64,000 bases of DNA from Uloborus plumipes (GCA_038373865.1 JAXGGA010002356.1:1-64000), one strand, 5' to 3'. Shown: positions 46,533-58,572, counted from the stretch's first letter. The notes: generated by a model from the sequence alone, not told the origin. Made by a program: numbers and translations.

Positions 46533-47146
46533 GGGTTTACCTAGTAATTTTGGGAAAAAAATGTTCATAACATTTTGCTCTATGTTAAAATACATTGAAA
46601 ATGAGCATCATGTCGACAATCTCCTTACTTAGTATCTTGAAGAAAGATTGAAGGTAATTTCAGCAGATATTGAAAAACAACAAATGAACGAACAGAATAA
46701 TTTGGATACTTTTTTTTCCCCTCACGGTGGAAAGTCTGTGTAATTATGACCCATTTAAATAACCTTGGAGATTTTTTTTAGGACATGGACCTTTTTCTTT
46801 CACGTAAGGGGATCAGAGTCTGAAGTAGATGGATCATACTTTATCAAAATTATGATAACTGACACTATCAGAAACTGAAGCACAAAAAATAAAATAAAAA
46901 TGAGTGTTTGAAATAAAATAAATAAAATAAGTTTAAGAATTGCATTCCGTGTAAAGAGATTTTTTTCCATTGAATTAACTAAACAAGGTAATAAAAAATT
47001 GTTACCTAAAATTCGGGGTTTCTTGAATTTTTCAATTGTCTTGTGCAAAATTTGCACAAGACTTATAAATATTTTTAAAATAGAGAGAGAGAACATATTT
47101 AAGTAAAAATTTCTGATGCGAAATCTGAAAGACACTCTCAAAACCA

Positions 47147-47183
<37 letters not shown>

Positions 47184-47235
47184 GCACTTTCTTTTACAAT
47201 GATTTTAAATAAGCTTTGCTGTTTTTCTTAAAATA
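46533..47235. other. Unassigned spacer with 34-base poly(A)
   Basis: No gene recognised. An uninterrupted A run covers 47148-47181. A reverse frame of 115 residues (46800-47147) is AT-driven and hydrophobic, and ends at the A run. It is not treated as a gene. Confidence 0.4.
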
Positions 47236-47893
47236 TGCTCACCATTTTGTCCATTCATAAACTTTATTCTACTAATATTTGTTAACATAAATTAATCTTA
47301 TTCCATCTCAGCTCAAAAATAAAAACATGGATACTGTTGCCACTCATGCTGAAACAAAAAGAAATAAAGCAGTACTTCTTCACATAAATAGGTGGGACTT
47401 TACTTAGGCAGGAATTCAAGTGAAACAGGCGATCGCAAATTACAATCGCTACTGGAAATGAATTACATTAGAACGTTTCTTGATAAAACGAACGATCTTG
47501 ATAAAACGATCTGTTCACGAAAACATCGTGACGTCAGCGTGACGTTTGCCTATGAAAAACGAGCTAGATAAAACGTCACAGCATACTTGGCGAATAAGAG
47601 GAGATCACTGACTGCTTGTGAGCTCTTATTGGCTCCACCCGTAGTGACGTCAGTGCCAAGTTAAGTTGATGATAATGTAATTCACTTCCAGTAGCGATTG
47701 CAATGGTGTTTCACTTGAATCCCTGCCTTAATATATTCCCACCTATTTATGTGAAGAAGTATTGTTTTATTCCTTTTTGTTTTCGCCTGAGTGGCAACTG
47801 TTTCAATTTTTGAGCTGAGATGGAATAAGATTAATTTATGTTCACAAATATTAGTAGAATAAAGTTTATGAATGGACAAAATGGTGAGCATTT
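47236..47893. repeat. 660-bp palindrome centred on a GGCAGG MITE
   Basis: The left arm 47236-47406 (TGCTCACCATTTTGTCCATT through TTCACATAAATAGGTGGG) is complementary to the right arm 47728-47893 (CCCACCTATTTATGTGAAGA through AATGGACAAAATGGTGAGCA), apart from a few differences. Inside lie the two ends of a GGCAGG element. The symmetry therefore extends well beyond the MITE into its flanks. Reverse frames at 47682-47891 are mirror reads. Confidence 0.85.
47407..47727. mobile_element. GGCAGG-ended MITE with a different core
   Basis: Flanked by TTA on both sides, with ends GGCAGGAATTCAAGTGAAAC and GTTTCACTTGAATCCCTGCC. The core at about 47475-47665 is not the usual family interior. It has two CTTGATAAAACGA words, two TGACGTCA sites (about 47530 and 47645) and a CTTGGCGAATAAGAGG/CTCTTATTGGC pairing, which suggests a second element inserted in the middle. 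Confidence 0.7.
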
Positions 47894-48891
47894 ATTGTCG
47901 TATCTGTCACTCAGTTTTCTACATTTTTATACAATAATATACTGACCCAAACCTTCTCAGATTACAACAGAAGTAAGACTTTCTCCTAATAGCTTTTTTA
48001 GAATCATTCGTGTTGAAACATTTTCGAATAACTTTCTTATAACTTTCACCATCCCATCCACGTAACAACATTTTATGGGTGTTCTTCCGAGGGTTCGTGT
48101 CAAAGCATCATCACTCTTAGCGTGGCATCACTTTCACTTAATGCTCCAACAATTTAGTCTCCTAAAATTAAGATATTTATCGCATGTCGAGGGGTCTGTG
48201 ACCCGGCGACGGTAAAATCCCCAAGGTCGAGTCGAGGTCTCGGAGTGTCAGAATTTAAGGAGGGAGCAATGGGACTTCATAATTATGATGCTGATAAGAG
48301 GTGGACAGGCTCTCCATGTTCGAGTTGGAACGAAAAAGCGTGGCATCAAGTGAGAGTGGTTGAGAGCTCGTCGCTGAGTTCCGCCATCTTTGGTCTTCCT
48401 GTGATTGTTCTTAGGAGGCATCATTTTCTTCAACTCAATATTGCATAATTCATGAACACTATGGTATTCGATAGCATGAAAGTTATCAAGTATAACTACG
48501 TTTAGTAGGGGAATGTGGAGCAAAATAAAATAGCGTGGGGCCGCATTTTTAAAAAAAAGTTAAGGACTTTTTAAAAATTATATTAGTCGAAAAAAAAAAA
48601 AAAAAAAAAACTCGTAAAAATAAGAGCTTGTGGGAGAATGAATTATCTAACGAGGAGGAACATTGGGCATCATTAATAAATATTTTTAAAAAGAGAAAAA
48701 AATATCAAAAGTGCAAAATTTTCTTTAAATTTGACAAATAATCAAAATTTCCTAAATAAACAATTGTTTTACTAGGTCACAGTGACGTCCCGAGACCTCG
48801 CATCAAATCGACTGTGCAGAGGGCGACCGCAATTTCTCAAGTTCGTCACTGGCCTTGCACGTTGCACCCCCTAGGTGCGCTACAGTACTTA
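47894..48891. other. Unassigned region with a GGGGCAAAG-family fragment
   Basis: At 48506-48541 TA/GGGGAATGTGGAGCAAAAT plus AAAATAGCGTGGGG matches the left end of the 26-kb element and then stops at an A run (about 48590-48610). GC-richer sequence at 48190-48440 carries overlapping forward and reverse frames without recognisable domains. A GGTCACAGTGACGTCCC block at 48776-48792 recalls the palindrome in the repeats at 52.6 and 61.1 kb. Confidence 0.45.
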
Positions 48892-49254
48892 CACTAAAAA
48901 AATAAATGTTGTTACAACTAATAAATACAACTAATTTTATTGTAATCAACTATAAAATTGCTAATTTTACAGTAACAAAAGGTTTAGTTTATTACTGAAC
49001 TTTACAGATTTAAACTAGAACCTCTGCTGCCAGTGTTATACTGCTGTTTTCACAGTAAAAAACAGCTCATTTTAGAGTAATAAGCTGTAAAATTGCTTAT
49101 TTACAGTAATAAACTAAAACTGCTAATTTTATAGTAATAAACTGTAAAATTGCTAGTTTTACCGTTTATTACTGTGCATTTTACAGTTTTAAACTGAACC
49201 TTTGTTGCCAGTATTATACTGTAAAAACTACAGTTTTTTTTTTTTTTTGTAGTG
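48892..49254. mobile_element. TACAG-rich MITE, copy E
   Basis: It starts CACTAAAAAAATAAATG with a TGTTGTTACAAC block and ends ACTACAG then TTTTTTTTGTAGTG. The interior has the family units (TAATAAACTGTAAAATTGCT) and the CTCTGCTGCCAGTGTTATAC subterminal block appearing mid-element. Confidence 0.8.
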
Positions 49255-50573
49255 CATCTGCTTTATTGAATCAAAGCTGTTTAGAAAAAAACGTGATTCA
49301 TTTTAGCAGGCAACCACTCTACAAATACATAAAGCATAACATTAAAGCAAAAAGAAGAAATGTGATTTAAATAAATTCGCTTATTATAATCACAAAACTG
49401 TCAGAACGGAAGAAAAACCATTTTCACCAAAAAATGAACTTAACATGTAAACTGTAAAAACATTTTTTTTAACTGTCTGCTTCAGTGATCTCTTTTTTGA
49501 TTGAATCAAGCTACGATACCATCTATTGTTGAACTTGGACATCAATCTTGTATGTAAACATTCTATGAAGTTTCATAATGCTTTTTGTCATACTAATTCC
49601 TCACCGAAGGATAAACAAAACTCGAAATTACTACTACAATACCGGATTTCAAAACTCATTTTATGTCAAAGAAACTAGTTTTTCTCTCTCGGTTGAACTG
49701 AAAAGAACGGTTTAAATTATGTTCGTTATTTTTTTAGCTCTTTCTGTTGAAATTGCTTCTAAAAATGTAATTAGAAAACCTCAGAATCCAATCCATTATA
49801 CTTGCTTAAAAACTGTCATCGCATTTCATTATTTGTTGAACTGAATTATATTACATTCAATAGACGGAGACTCTTATTTTGTGAAGGTAATTTTAACGCA
49901 GGAAGTTGAATTCAAAGCATTTATTAGATTTGGAGTGTAACACGATAATGTAATGAGAATGAGATGTAAATCTCAGATTTACGCATTATTTTTAGCACTC
50001 AGATATACTATGTAATTAAAAATGAAACGAATTCTACTATTTGTCTGAAAAGAAAATTTGCCTCAAACAATCAGCAAACAATCAAGCAGCATAAAGTAAT
50101 TTCCTTAATGCAGAATATAACAGAACATATATTTTTCACAAGATTTTAACTAATTCCCAGTGTGTATTCCCCCAAAATATTTCTCATTTCCTCAGCTCTT
50201 AAATTATTTATTTCAAACATTGAAATCAAACAATACAACTTCTTTACACTTAATGTCAATATCAATGGTAGTATTTAAATTGAAACTAATATAATTTTTC
50301 CCTTTCCAAGAATTTTTATTTGAAAATTTTTGTATGAAGACGCTTTTGTTCACGTAATAGCACATTCCTTCGAATGTCGCAAATAATTTCAAACATAACA
50401 ACTGAAGAATCAAAGCAACAGGCAAAATTAACTTATCCTATAACATTTACTTTTGCCAAATATGCGTTGATACACAAGTACACTTCTTTCAACTGCTTCA
50501 ATTTTAGGTCACACTTGAAATGATGTGTATCTGTCGACGGCATTCACAATTTTAAACTTTAGAAGACTTCAAC
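49255..50573. other. Unassigned AT-rich region
   Basis: No gene, repeat end or RNA recognised. Confidence 0.4.
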
Positions 50574-50759
50574 TTAGACAGGAATTCGAGTGAAACACCA
50601 TTGCAATCGCTTCGAGGAGATCGCAAATTGCAATAGCTGCTGGAAGTCGAATTACATTAGAATCGCATCTCGTAGCGATTGCAACTTATCCAAATTTGGG
50701 AAGTTGAGATTGCATTGGTGAGTTGCGGTCGTTCGTGTTTCACTTGAATTCCTGCCTTA
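50574..50759 (-). mobile_element. GGCAGG-ended MITE, complete, TTA-flanked
   Basis: TTA at 50574-50576 and 50757-50759 flanks 180 bases with ends GACAGGAATTCGAGTGAAAC and GTTTCACTTGAATTCCTGCC. The orientation matches 15780-15955. It is the cleanest single copy in the window and the best support for a 3-bp target-site duplication in this family. Confidence 0.88.
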
Positions 50760-52607
50760 GTCAAGGATTAATGAATTTATGTTATTACAAAATTTATCTC
50801 GATATAATTCTACCGGAAAAATACTTGCAGTCAACATTTAAAGATCATTATTTCGAAAAGGGTATTTCTCATAGTCATACACATGCTAAACCTTCATTTT
50901 CAACCAATTAAAATTCGTGATATGATAAACGATTCAAACAAAAATGTGCCTCCATTTTATTTGCTAAAAACTGCTGGCATCACACTAATAGCATCGCTTG
51001 AAAATTTTAAGATAGCTTCCTGAATTTTTCTATGCTTGTTAAAATTTCATTGCCCTATTAATATACTACGTAGATTATTTAGCAAACAACAATCAAGATT
51101 ATTTAGCAAAAACAGATTCTGAACAGAAAAATTTAAAACAATTTGAATTTTTAAATGCCTGAAATATTTATAAAGAATATCCAAAACATTCTGAGTTGAA
51201 AGAAAAATTGCTATTGTAAAACTTCATTGAAATTATACCGTCAGAAAAACTTCACAAGAATACAATAATGTAAAAACTCTCGATGATGTGTTCGTCATTT
51301 GAGAAGTTCATAATTATTCTAGTTTTTAGCCTACTTTACTGACTCACTTAATAATAACATGTTATATGTCATTTTATTCACAAGAAAGCATAGTTTCCTA
51401 ATTCAAAGTGTAAAATATCTTAGTTTTTACTGTAAATATGGTTTCAACGTCCTAAAGTTGCGGTTTTTTTAACCTATTTTTTCAGTAAAAAATTATCAAG
51501 TTTCCAGCCTAGACCCTGGCAACACCGGGTTCAATTTGGAAGATAACGAATTATAGTGCTTTAGTATACACCCCCTTTGCCCTTTTCCGGCAATCAATTT
51601 TTTATAGGTTGTATTAGTTTTTAATTACAGGCAGGCAAAATTATCTAGACTCTTTGTAACGACCGTAACCGAAAACAAGTATTTGTTATTCTGTAACAAT
51701 AACTATTTTAGATAGAAGTTTGCCATTTAGGTTTTACAGTGTGCTCATTCATTCTAAAAACGTGCACTACTAATTTTTTCAAGAAACCTTTTCGTTTTTG
51801 TGCTATGTTGGTTACGAGTGTTACATATTTTAGATCTAAATTCACAGTTCACGTCGGATCGTTGCCAAATTTGGTACATAAGTCCTCTGATGCATCTGAA
51901 AGTTACTTTGGGGGTATTCGTCTCTTATAGAGTGGGAAAGCTCCTATAAAAGAGCTTTCCTACTATAAATACCGTTTACGTTAGTTCTTAGCCAGATTTG
52001 ACTCAGGGTCCTTCGATGTTCACCAGGAAACCATACAAAAGTGAAATAATGAAAAAAAAAATTAAGTTATTTGCATTTGAAACATTGTAGTAAAACATTT
52101 TGCTGGATTGATAAATTATTTGCCCTCACCTCCTCATTTTCGAATTAGAAGGTCCTAAAGTCTGCCGAAATTTTAATAAAGTCACCAAATTTAGCGAGTT
52201 TCAGGTAATGATGGGAGACATCTTTTCGCATGCTTTGCAGACAGATGTCCTGTCACATGCAGATTGTGAAATAGTCGGCCTTCTATTTCCCCAGAAGCTT
52301 TTAAATTTGGAACTTCACTTAAATTTAATCCTTTAAAATCTTATATCTCGATAACGGGCAGACGAGGGCAAATGATTTATGCAGCGAAAAAATCTTAATG
52401 TCTGAGTATTTTTAAAATGTTTAATGAAGCGAACACTAGTAGTTGAAGCAATAAGGTGCCCGGTGCAATCAATACTGTTGACGTAATAAGCGCATTTGTA
52501 GAATTTTTTCTAAGCAAATTACTGAAGAAATACAGAGCTCAAGTCACAGATGATGATTATGAGGATTTAGTGGAGCTAAAATATCTGAAGAGAGACTGGG
52601 AGGAGTG
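50760..52607. other. Unassigned region with first GTAACGACCGTAACC site
   Basis: AT-rich and without recognised genes. It contains the 15-mer GTAACGACCGTAACC at 51656-51670 and, near 51840-51930, a block with GTTGCCAAATTTGGTACATA similar in style to 6575-6605. Confidence 0.4.
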
Positions 52608-53506
52608 CAGGGCCGCCCCGAATTAAAATTTTTGGGAGGGGGAAAATTATCAATTTGCCGAATGAAGTTTTAATCTTACCGAATGATGAAATACAAGCAT
52701 GCACATTGCACACATGTCGTACATGCATAACACTTAGTGAGAAGAAAAAACCATTAGGCATGTTTTAAAAAACAATTCTAAAAACTAAAAGGAACAAATA
52801 ATTTCAATGTTGCAATTTATTGTCTTCAAATTGCCGAATCGTCAGAAAAATGTGCCGAATACGGAAATTATTGGGAGGTCACGGTGACCTCCCATCGGGG
52901 AGCTCCTGGAGGTGTGAGTATTCTGGTGAAGTTTTATGGGAAAACGTAGCACAAGGGATTTGAAAGCTTCCAAAGTCTATAGTAATCCATTGAAGATTAT
53001 ATATTATCAAATGAACTAAATGGATAAACTTTCTGCCCATATGTCCATTATTTGACTTTATATATGGCGGAAAATGAATTAAAATAGCCGTTTACTCATT
53101 TTTAGCAACATATATATTGAAAATTGTCAGACGTGTAACGACCGTAACCGCAATCAAAAATTCATAAAAATTCATTTTTCAACAAAAGTGTTAAGTTCTT
53201 TGTATGATATCATGACTGATTAATGGATCAATTATTATAAAAATCCAGAAGATCATACATGCAATAGATTCGCAGAAAAGTGGCAGTGTTTCATAGCACT
53301 CAAAAAACCATGTCTTTTTTTTGTAACGACCGTAACCACACATTTTCGAGATTTTTCTACAACTTCCACTAATAATTTCAAACTAACACTTGGTAATAAT
53401 CATGTTGGGTGGGAGCATTATCATTCCCTGTTTTCATTAGAACTTTAACAGCATTTGTGAATAAAATATGAACAGCTGAAGTTGTGCGAATGTAACGACC
53501 GTAACC
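51656..53506 (+). repeat. Four direct copies of a 15-mer, GTAACGACCGTAACC
   Basis: Exact copies at 51656-51670, 53135-53149, 53323-53337 and 53492-53506, all on the plus strand. The bases around them are not shared, apart from a preceding T in all but one place. Spacing is 1479, 188 and 169 bases. They may be protein-binding or subterminal motifs of an otherwise unrecognised element, into which the 52.6-kb repeat and the hAT element at 53.5 kb have inserted. Confidence 0.6.
52608..52915. repeat. 300-bp dispersed repeat with GGTCACGGTGACC palindrome, copy 1
   Basis: From AATTAAAATTTTTGGGAGGG, through GCCGAATGAAG, CAAGCATGCACA, AACACTTAGTGAGAA and TTGCAATTTATTGTCTTCAA, to GGGAGGTCACGGTGACCTCC and CATCGGGG. 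It is colinear with 61075-61365 and, in more decayed form, with 57830-58045. It has no clear inverted termini and no tRNA-like boxes, so the class is unknown. Confidence 0.8.
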
Positions 53507-53508
53507 AT
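52916..53508. other. Spacer carrying three GTAACGACCGTAACC sites
   Basis: AT-rich, no gene recognised. See the entry for 51656-53506. Confidence 0.5.
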
Positions 53509-55007
53509 GGATTGGCCAAACGCGGATACAAGGGGGGGGGGGCGATGAAGGCGATCGCCCCCCCCCTTGAGCCAAAAAAAAAAAAGAAAAAAGAAAAGAG
53601 AAAAACAAAAAAGGGAAAAAGGAAAAAAGAAAGAAAGAAACGGGCACTTACCAAAAATGTAAAAAAAAAAGTAATTTTCTACCTTTCTAAGAATAAGGGA
53701 TTTATAATATTTCTTTTCTGTTCCTGTGGAACTGAAATTTGGCACCATTTTCAAGACAACGCCGACAAATTAAAAGTCTCTACAGGCAGAAATGCAAATG
53801 ATAAAAGGAGAAGGGGTTATCCTTCGCCTTCAAATGCATACATTCCGAGTCGTCGATTTCTTGACGCCCGTCATCATATGAAGGGACGCCGTCTATATGA
53901 CGTAATGAAAATAAGCACGATTTCAAGTGGTCTTAGTCTCATTTTGGAGTCAGTAGAACTGAGCAACGTTCCTAGTTCGGTTATTACACTTTCTTGTTTA
54001 TGCGATTTTATGGAGAGGTGGCTTAAAACAAGGAAAATGTAGCAAATCAAATATATCATTTGGACATGAGCTACTTTTATCAACTGAATCACCGTTAATA
54101 TCCATTGAATCGCCTTCAAACACAGACTAAAGGGAAGTTCCGTTTAGTGTAATGCATGGGGCAGGGGTTTCCCAATCTTGAACTATTCAAAGAGGAAAAT
54201 TTCTGAATTTGCTGATTGAAATTCCCAGTCACCTGCATACTAGGACAAGATTTTCTAATGAAATACTTTACTACTGTGTAGAAATTTGTTTACTCATCAG
54301 CCAAAATTTGCCAAAAAAGGATGTCGCAATGACTTCAATTCCGGGCACCCCTGAATGTATGCTAATACAATTGTAATACTACTAATATAAACTACAGTAA
54401 CTATGCTGAAAACCGATGTAAGCAAGTGATGATGTGTTTATTTTTTTCTCTTCCCTCGTTCTTTATCTCTGCAGATTAATGTCAAGGATTTGTCGGTCCA
54501 TATTTTTTTAAATATTTTAATTGATCTTAATTTGCAAAAGGCATAACATTTAAAAGGTTTTGTTTGATTACTTTATTCTCATATTTCTGCAGTCTCAATA
54601 CCCATATAAGGCCTCGTAATGCAGAATTTTGTATCTATTTTTAAAAAAATTTCCCGGGGGAGAACCCCCTGACCCCCTAAAATTAGGGATATTTTACCTT
54701 CTTCATTGAAAAGAGTTAAATGCATCCCCTACGAAGGTCATTTTTCTAAAAATATTTAAAAAAAACACAGAAAGCAATAGCATTGGAAGAAAAAAAAAAC
54801 ATTGGTGGGAGGGATCAGCAAAAAGAAAAAGACCCATCAACACGCACACATACGTATGTTTGTGTTTTTATGCTTCTTTTTTTTGGGGGGGGGGGTATAT
54901 GTGCCATTTTTTGAGGGGGTTATATATATATGTATATATATGAAGGTAAAAAAAATCAATCGCCCCCCCCTCCTTGAAAAATTTCTGGATCCGCCCTTGG
55001 GATTGGC
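53509..55007. mobile_element. hAT-like element, 1483 bp, with 8-bp target-site duplication
   Basis: GGATTGGC at 53509-53516 and 55000-55007 flanks 53517-54999. The ends CAAACGCGGATACAAGGGGG and CCCTCCTTG... with TCTGGATCCGCCCTTG form an imperfect inverted repeat on the pattern CAARNGCGGAT. The G-rich left end and C-rich right end, and the internal CCGGGGGAGAACCCCCTGAC, are typical of this element type. A forward frame of 186 residues (53482-54042) starts outside the element, passes a Lys-rich low-complexity tract and shows no hAT transposase motif, so I do not call it a gene. Confidence 0.88.
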
Positions 55008-57829
55008 AGATAAAAGAAAGACGAAAAAAGCATTAAAAGTGATTTAATGCATCTAAAAAATATCGCCAAGTTGAAAAAACAAGTCAAAAATACTTTTTTT
55101 ATTCTTTTTTTTTTTTTGGCAGACGATTTTTTTTTGTAACAAAAATTTTTCATACACAAGAGCATTTTGTTGTTTATTTATATTTAACAACTAGCAACAG
55201 ATTAAAAATGAAATTCAAGACATTTAAAAAACGAACGAGTTTTTTTTTCTTTCTTTGATAAAATGTGTTTTGATGTGCTTTGTATTTTCGATTTTTTTTT
55301 CTTTTTTTTTTTAAACAATTGAGGAATTTTTCTAATGAAGAACTATAACTAAAACATTCTTTAAAAGGTGCTACGCTACAACTTTATTTATTCGTTTATT
55401 TACTTTTTATTTGTCTATTTTATCTGACGAAAGAGGTACATTTTGTTTTTAGAAATTAGCTTTAAGTGCTAAAAAGGTGAGTTTGACATAATTTTCAGTC
55501 ACAGATAATCAAGAGAATATTAATCAGGTGCTAGGTGCTAGAATGCCGATATTGATGTACCGGAAAGTAGGCTCATTTAGTTTTTGACAGAACTTCTTGT
55601 TCCTACATGTGACCAAACATGGACGAAGTCCTGACCTTCTATCATTGAGAAGGAGATTTTGTACAGTTATTAAACTCATTTGGAAGCAAGATCGCTCGCA
55701 GCGTCTATTAATGCAGGAGATGCATCCTGGAGACGTTTTATACTCAGCAGTTGCTCTGAAATTAAGAAATAACAGAGGCTAATTACAATTATAATGCTGC
55801 ACATTACAAAATGATGTATTGATCTTTTCTTGTTACTCGAATGAAGGTTAGAAGGCTATTTTGCTTTGTCTCGATGGGTTTTTTTTCTCAACCAATGAAC
55901 TTTCCCTTTCATTGAAGTTCGTTATCTTTCTGGATTTTCTTACATTTGTTTTGGTTTTTAGGACTTCTTAGTATTAATCAAAGCATCTGGTCCCAACATT
56001 TAAAGTTGAAAAAAAAGAAAGAACGAGTTTAGTGGTTGTTTTCTTAAAATATATAATTACAGGAATTATTTTTTATTGAAAAAAAAAAGGGTATGCAACT
56101 CAACTGCTATGCTTTCAATGAATTTTTGGGGCCCTTGTGTCTAACTCAGAACTATATGAACTGTAAAATTTTGTCTTATGCACTTTTAAATCTCCTTCGG
56201 GGTCTCTATTGTATCGGGTGCCCTTTGCAATTGCGGCAGTTGCGACATGGCAGAGTGTAGCTTTGATTCGCCAATCATAATAAAAATGTTTTTAGGGATT
56301 AAGCATTGTACGCACAATACAGACTAAAATATACGTAAATGTTTGACAAGAATCTTTATTTCCTAGCCCTTATTTTGAAAATTTCGAAGAGTCTGATAAA
56401 GGACCTACATTTATTCAAACAAAGTTTATACTGGAAGAAGCTTGAAACTGAAATATTACCGATGCATCATTTCGAGTGAAAAAAAAAGCATAATAATTCA
56501 GTTTAAACCGAATCACTTTTTTTTTTATTTCGAATTCATATCCATCCTTGAAAACAAAAGCGGAAATAATTTTTTTCATACAATCATATTTCGTTCGCAT
56601 TGCTCGCCATAAATATTGATAGCATTCTTAAAGCAGCATTGGAATTCAATCAAATAACATGGCGACATGCATGATAAATTATTCTTTTAGAGCAATAAAG
56701 TTGGACCAATTTCCGACCTAATTTCAGTATTAAATGCATTGTTCGGAATCCCCCTCTTCATTACATTATACAAATTCAGGCACAAATCTATTTATTTATA
56801 TTTCTTTTACATTCCACGAGACTTAAAAAAAAAAAAAAAAAAAAAAGTAAAAATTTCATACAGTAGCTATTGTCCGCAAATAGTCAAGGATTCCTTTCTG
56901 AGCAACGTAAATTCCGACAGCTGACCACAATGCTAAAATTTTACTTTTTTTCTGTGCCTAAAAGGTCAAAAGCGTGTGTCGGACTAACTGGCCTTTGCCC
57001 AAAATGTCGTTCTTCACTTTTGCTATGGTGGTTAGTTTTATGTTCTCTGTGAAAGTGTCCGCCATTGTTTAAAATTCTCATTCTACATGCCTCAAGGCAA
57101 TTGGAAATACCACTGTTGAGGCTTGAGGTCGGAGGCGCGGGCGACGGACATTGAGGTGTCCGAACAAGAATGAAAAGCATAACTGAACAGATAACTTATT
57201 CAATACCGTGTTGACAGCTGCTAATTCAGGTTAAATAGCTCGTAACAAAGGATCTGTGAACCCCCTTTTTGGAGACTACCACTTGAAAGTTTGATCCGAT
57301 TCGAATGAAGAAGTTTTGTAAATACTTATATTCATTACAATTGAACTAATAATTCTGTTTTTTTTTTTTTTTTTCTTTCTGAAGCAATTTGCAGGTTATG
57401 AAAATTAAGTGAAATCATTAATTTTCTATTTTTGGGGGGGAAGGGAGGGGGTAGCTGACTTCTTTAAATGAATTATTTTGAGAAAAAACCCTGAATAAGA
57501 AAATTTTTTTACCGAGTTGAAAAAAAAAAAAAAACAATAGTTTATGTTTTTGGAATGGTTTTTTTTTTCTCATATAAATAGTGTTTCAAATAAATTTTAA
57601 AAATGGCATAGTTTACAATTATTACAATTTTGTATGTGCATTTGTTCACCCAATTTTGAAAATATTGTTTTCTGGGTGAATAGTAAGAAAACTTTTACGA
57701 ATCGCAAGTCGAATCATTTTTGCTGTAAATCATTTGTGAAACCTTCCTATGCGTTTCTTAAAATACCCTATATTTTTATTCAGATTTTGAAAAATATATG
57801 TAATTAAACGTTTGCAGTGACATTCCTAT
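55008..57829. other. Unassigned region rich in T and A runs
   Basis: No gene recognised. Frames at 55597-55782 (61 residues, balanced composition) and 56870-57180 are the least skewed but match nothing I know. Homopolymer tracts are frequent, such as T at about 55092-55118 and A at about 56826-56846. Confidence 0.4.
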
Positions 57830-58045
57830 CTGATAATGTACTATTTTTGGGGGGGGAGGAAGTTGCTACATTACATAATTTAATGCGAAATCCTTGATTT
57901 TTTTTTTTTTTTTTTTTACATTTGGTTACAATTATAATACAATTAATATCTCCAAATTTTCCGACTCGCCAGACAAAATTCACCAAGTAACGAGATTGTC
58001 AGGGCAGTCACAGTGACCTCCCGTAACACTCCCATCGAGGTGCCT
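57830..58045. repeat. Diverged copy of the 300-bp GGTCACGGTGACC repeat
   Basis: It shares TTTTTGGGGGGGGAGG at the left, TCCGACTCGCCAGACAA in the position of GCCGAATCGTCAGAAA, and CAGTCACAGTGACCTCCCGT plus CCCATCGAGG at the right, with copies 52608 and 61075. The middle is poorly alignable by eye. Confidence 0.5.
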
Positions 58046-58050
58046 TTGAG

Positions 58051-58125
58051 TGTATAAAAACGTCAAGTTTCGAAAATCGAAAGTTTTCCCGCATCCAATC
58101 CTGTCCTATGTCAACTTAGAATGTA
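58051..58125. repeat. 71-bp direct repeat, left copy
   Basis: It runs from TGTATAAAAACGTCAAGTTT through GAAAGTTTTCCCGCATCCAA and CCTGTCCTATGTCAAC to TGTA. The right copy at 58573-58646 differs at about nine positions. The pair brackets the TACAG element. Confidence 0.88.
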
Positions 58126-58572
58126 CACTGCAAAACATGAACTGTTGTTTTTACAGTATAACACTGGCTTCCGAGTTTCTAATTTAAAACTGTAAAATAC
58201 ACAGTAATAGGCTGTAAAACTAGCAATTTTTTTTCTTACTGTAAAGTTAGGAATTTTAAATTTTATTGCCGTAAAATTTAGCTGTATTAAAACAGCAGTA
58301 TAGTACTTGGCAGCAGAGATTCCAGTTTAAAACTGTAAAATGTACGGTAATAAACTGTTAAATTAGTAATTTTTACAGTTTATTGCCGTAAAATGTAGCT
58401 GTATTTAAACTGTAAAAACAGCAGTATAATACTGGCAGCAGACGTTACAGTTTAAATCTGTAAACTGCACGGTAATAAACTGTAAAATTAGCAATTTTAC
58501 AGTTTATTGCTGTAAAATTAGCAATTTTTCCAGTTTATTACCATAAAATTAGCTGTATTATGCTGTACAGTG
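58126..58572. mobile_element. TACAG-rich MITE, copy F, with 4-bp duplication
   Basis: It starts CACTGCAAAACATGAACTG and ends TATGCTGTACAGTG. TGTA lies immediately on both sides (58122-58125 and 58573-58576). The interior has the subterminal TACAGTATAACACTGGC block and three TTTACAGTTTATTGCCGTAA units. This copy gives the best evidence for a 4-bp target-site duplication and hence for a CMC/Chapaev-type affiliation. Confidence 0.83.

Noticed and set aside
46800..47147. 115-residue reverse hydrophobic frame that could pass for a membrane protein
   Set aside because: Hydrophobicity follows from T-rich codons. It begins beside a 34-base A run, with no conserved pattern.
47148..47181. 34-base poly(A) taken as the tail of a processed pseudogene or LINE
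   Set aside because: Upstream sequence shows no gene or LINE homology and no flanking duplication was found. A simple homopolymer is the safer reading.
53482..54042. 186-residue forward frame, the longest in the window
   Set aside because: It starts outside a hAT element, crosses its G-rich terminus and a long Lys/Glu/Arg-coding A-rich tract, and shows no transposase motif. Openness is explained by low complexity.
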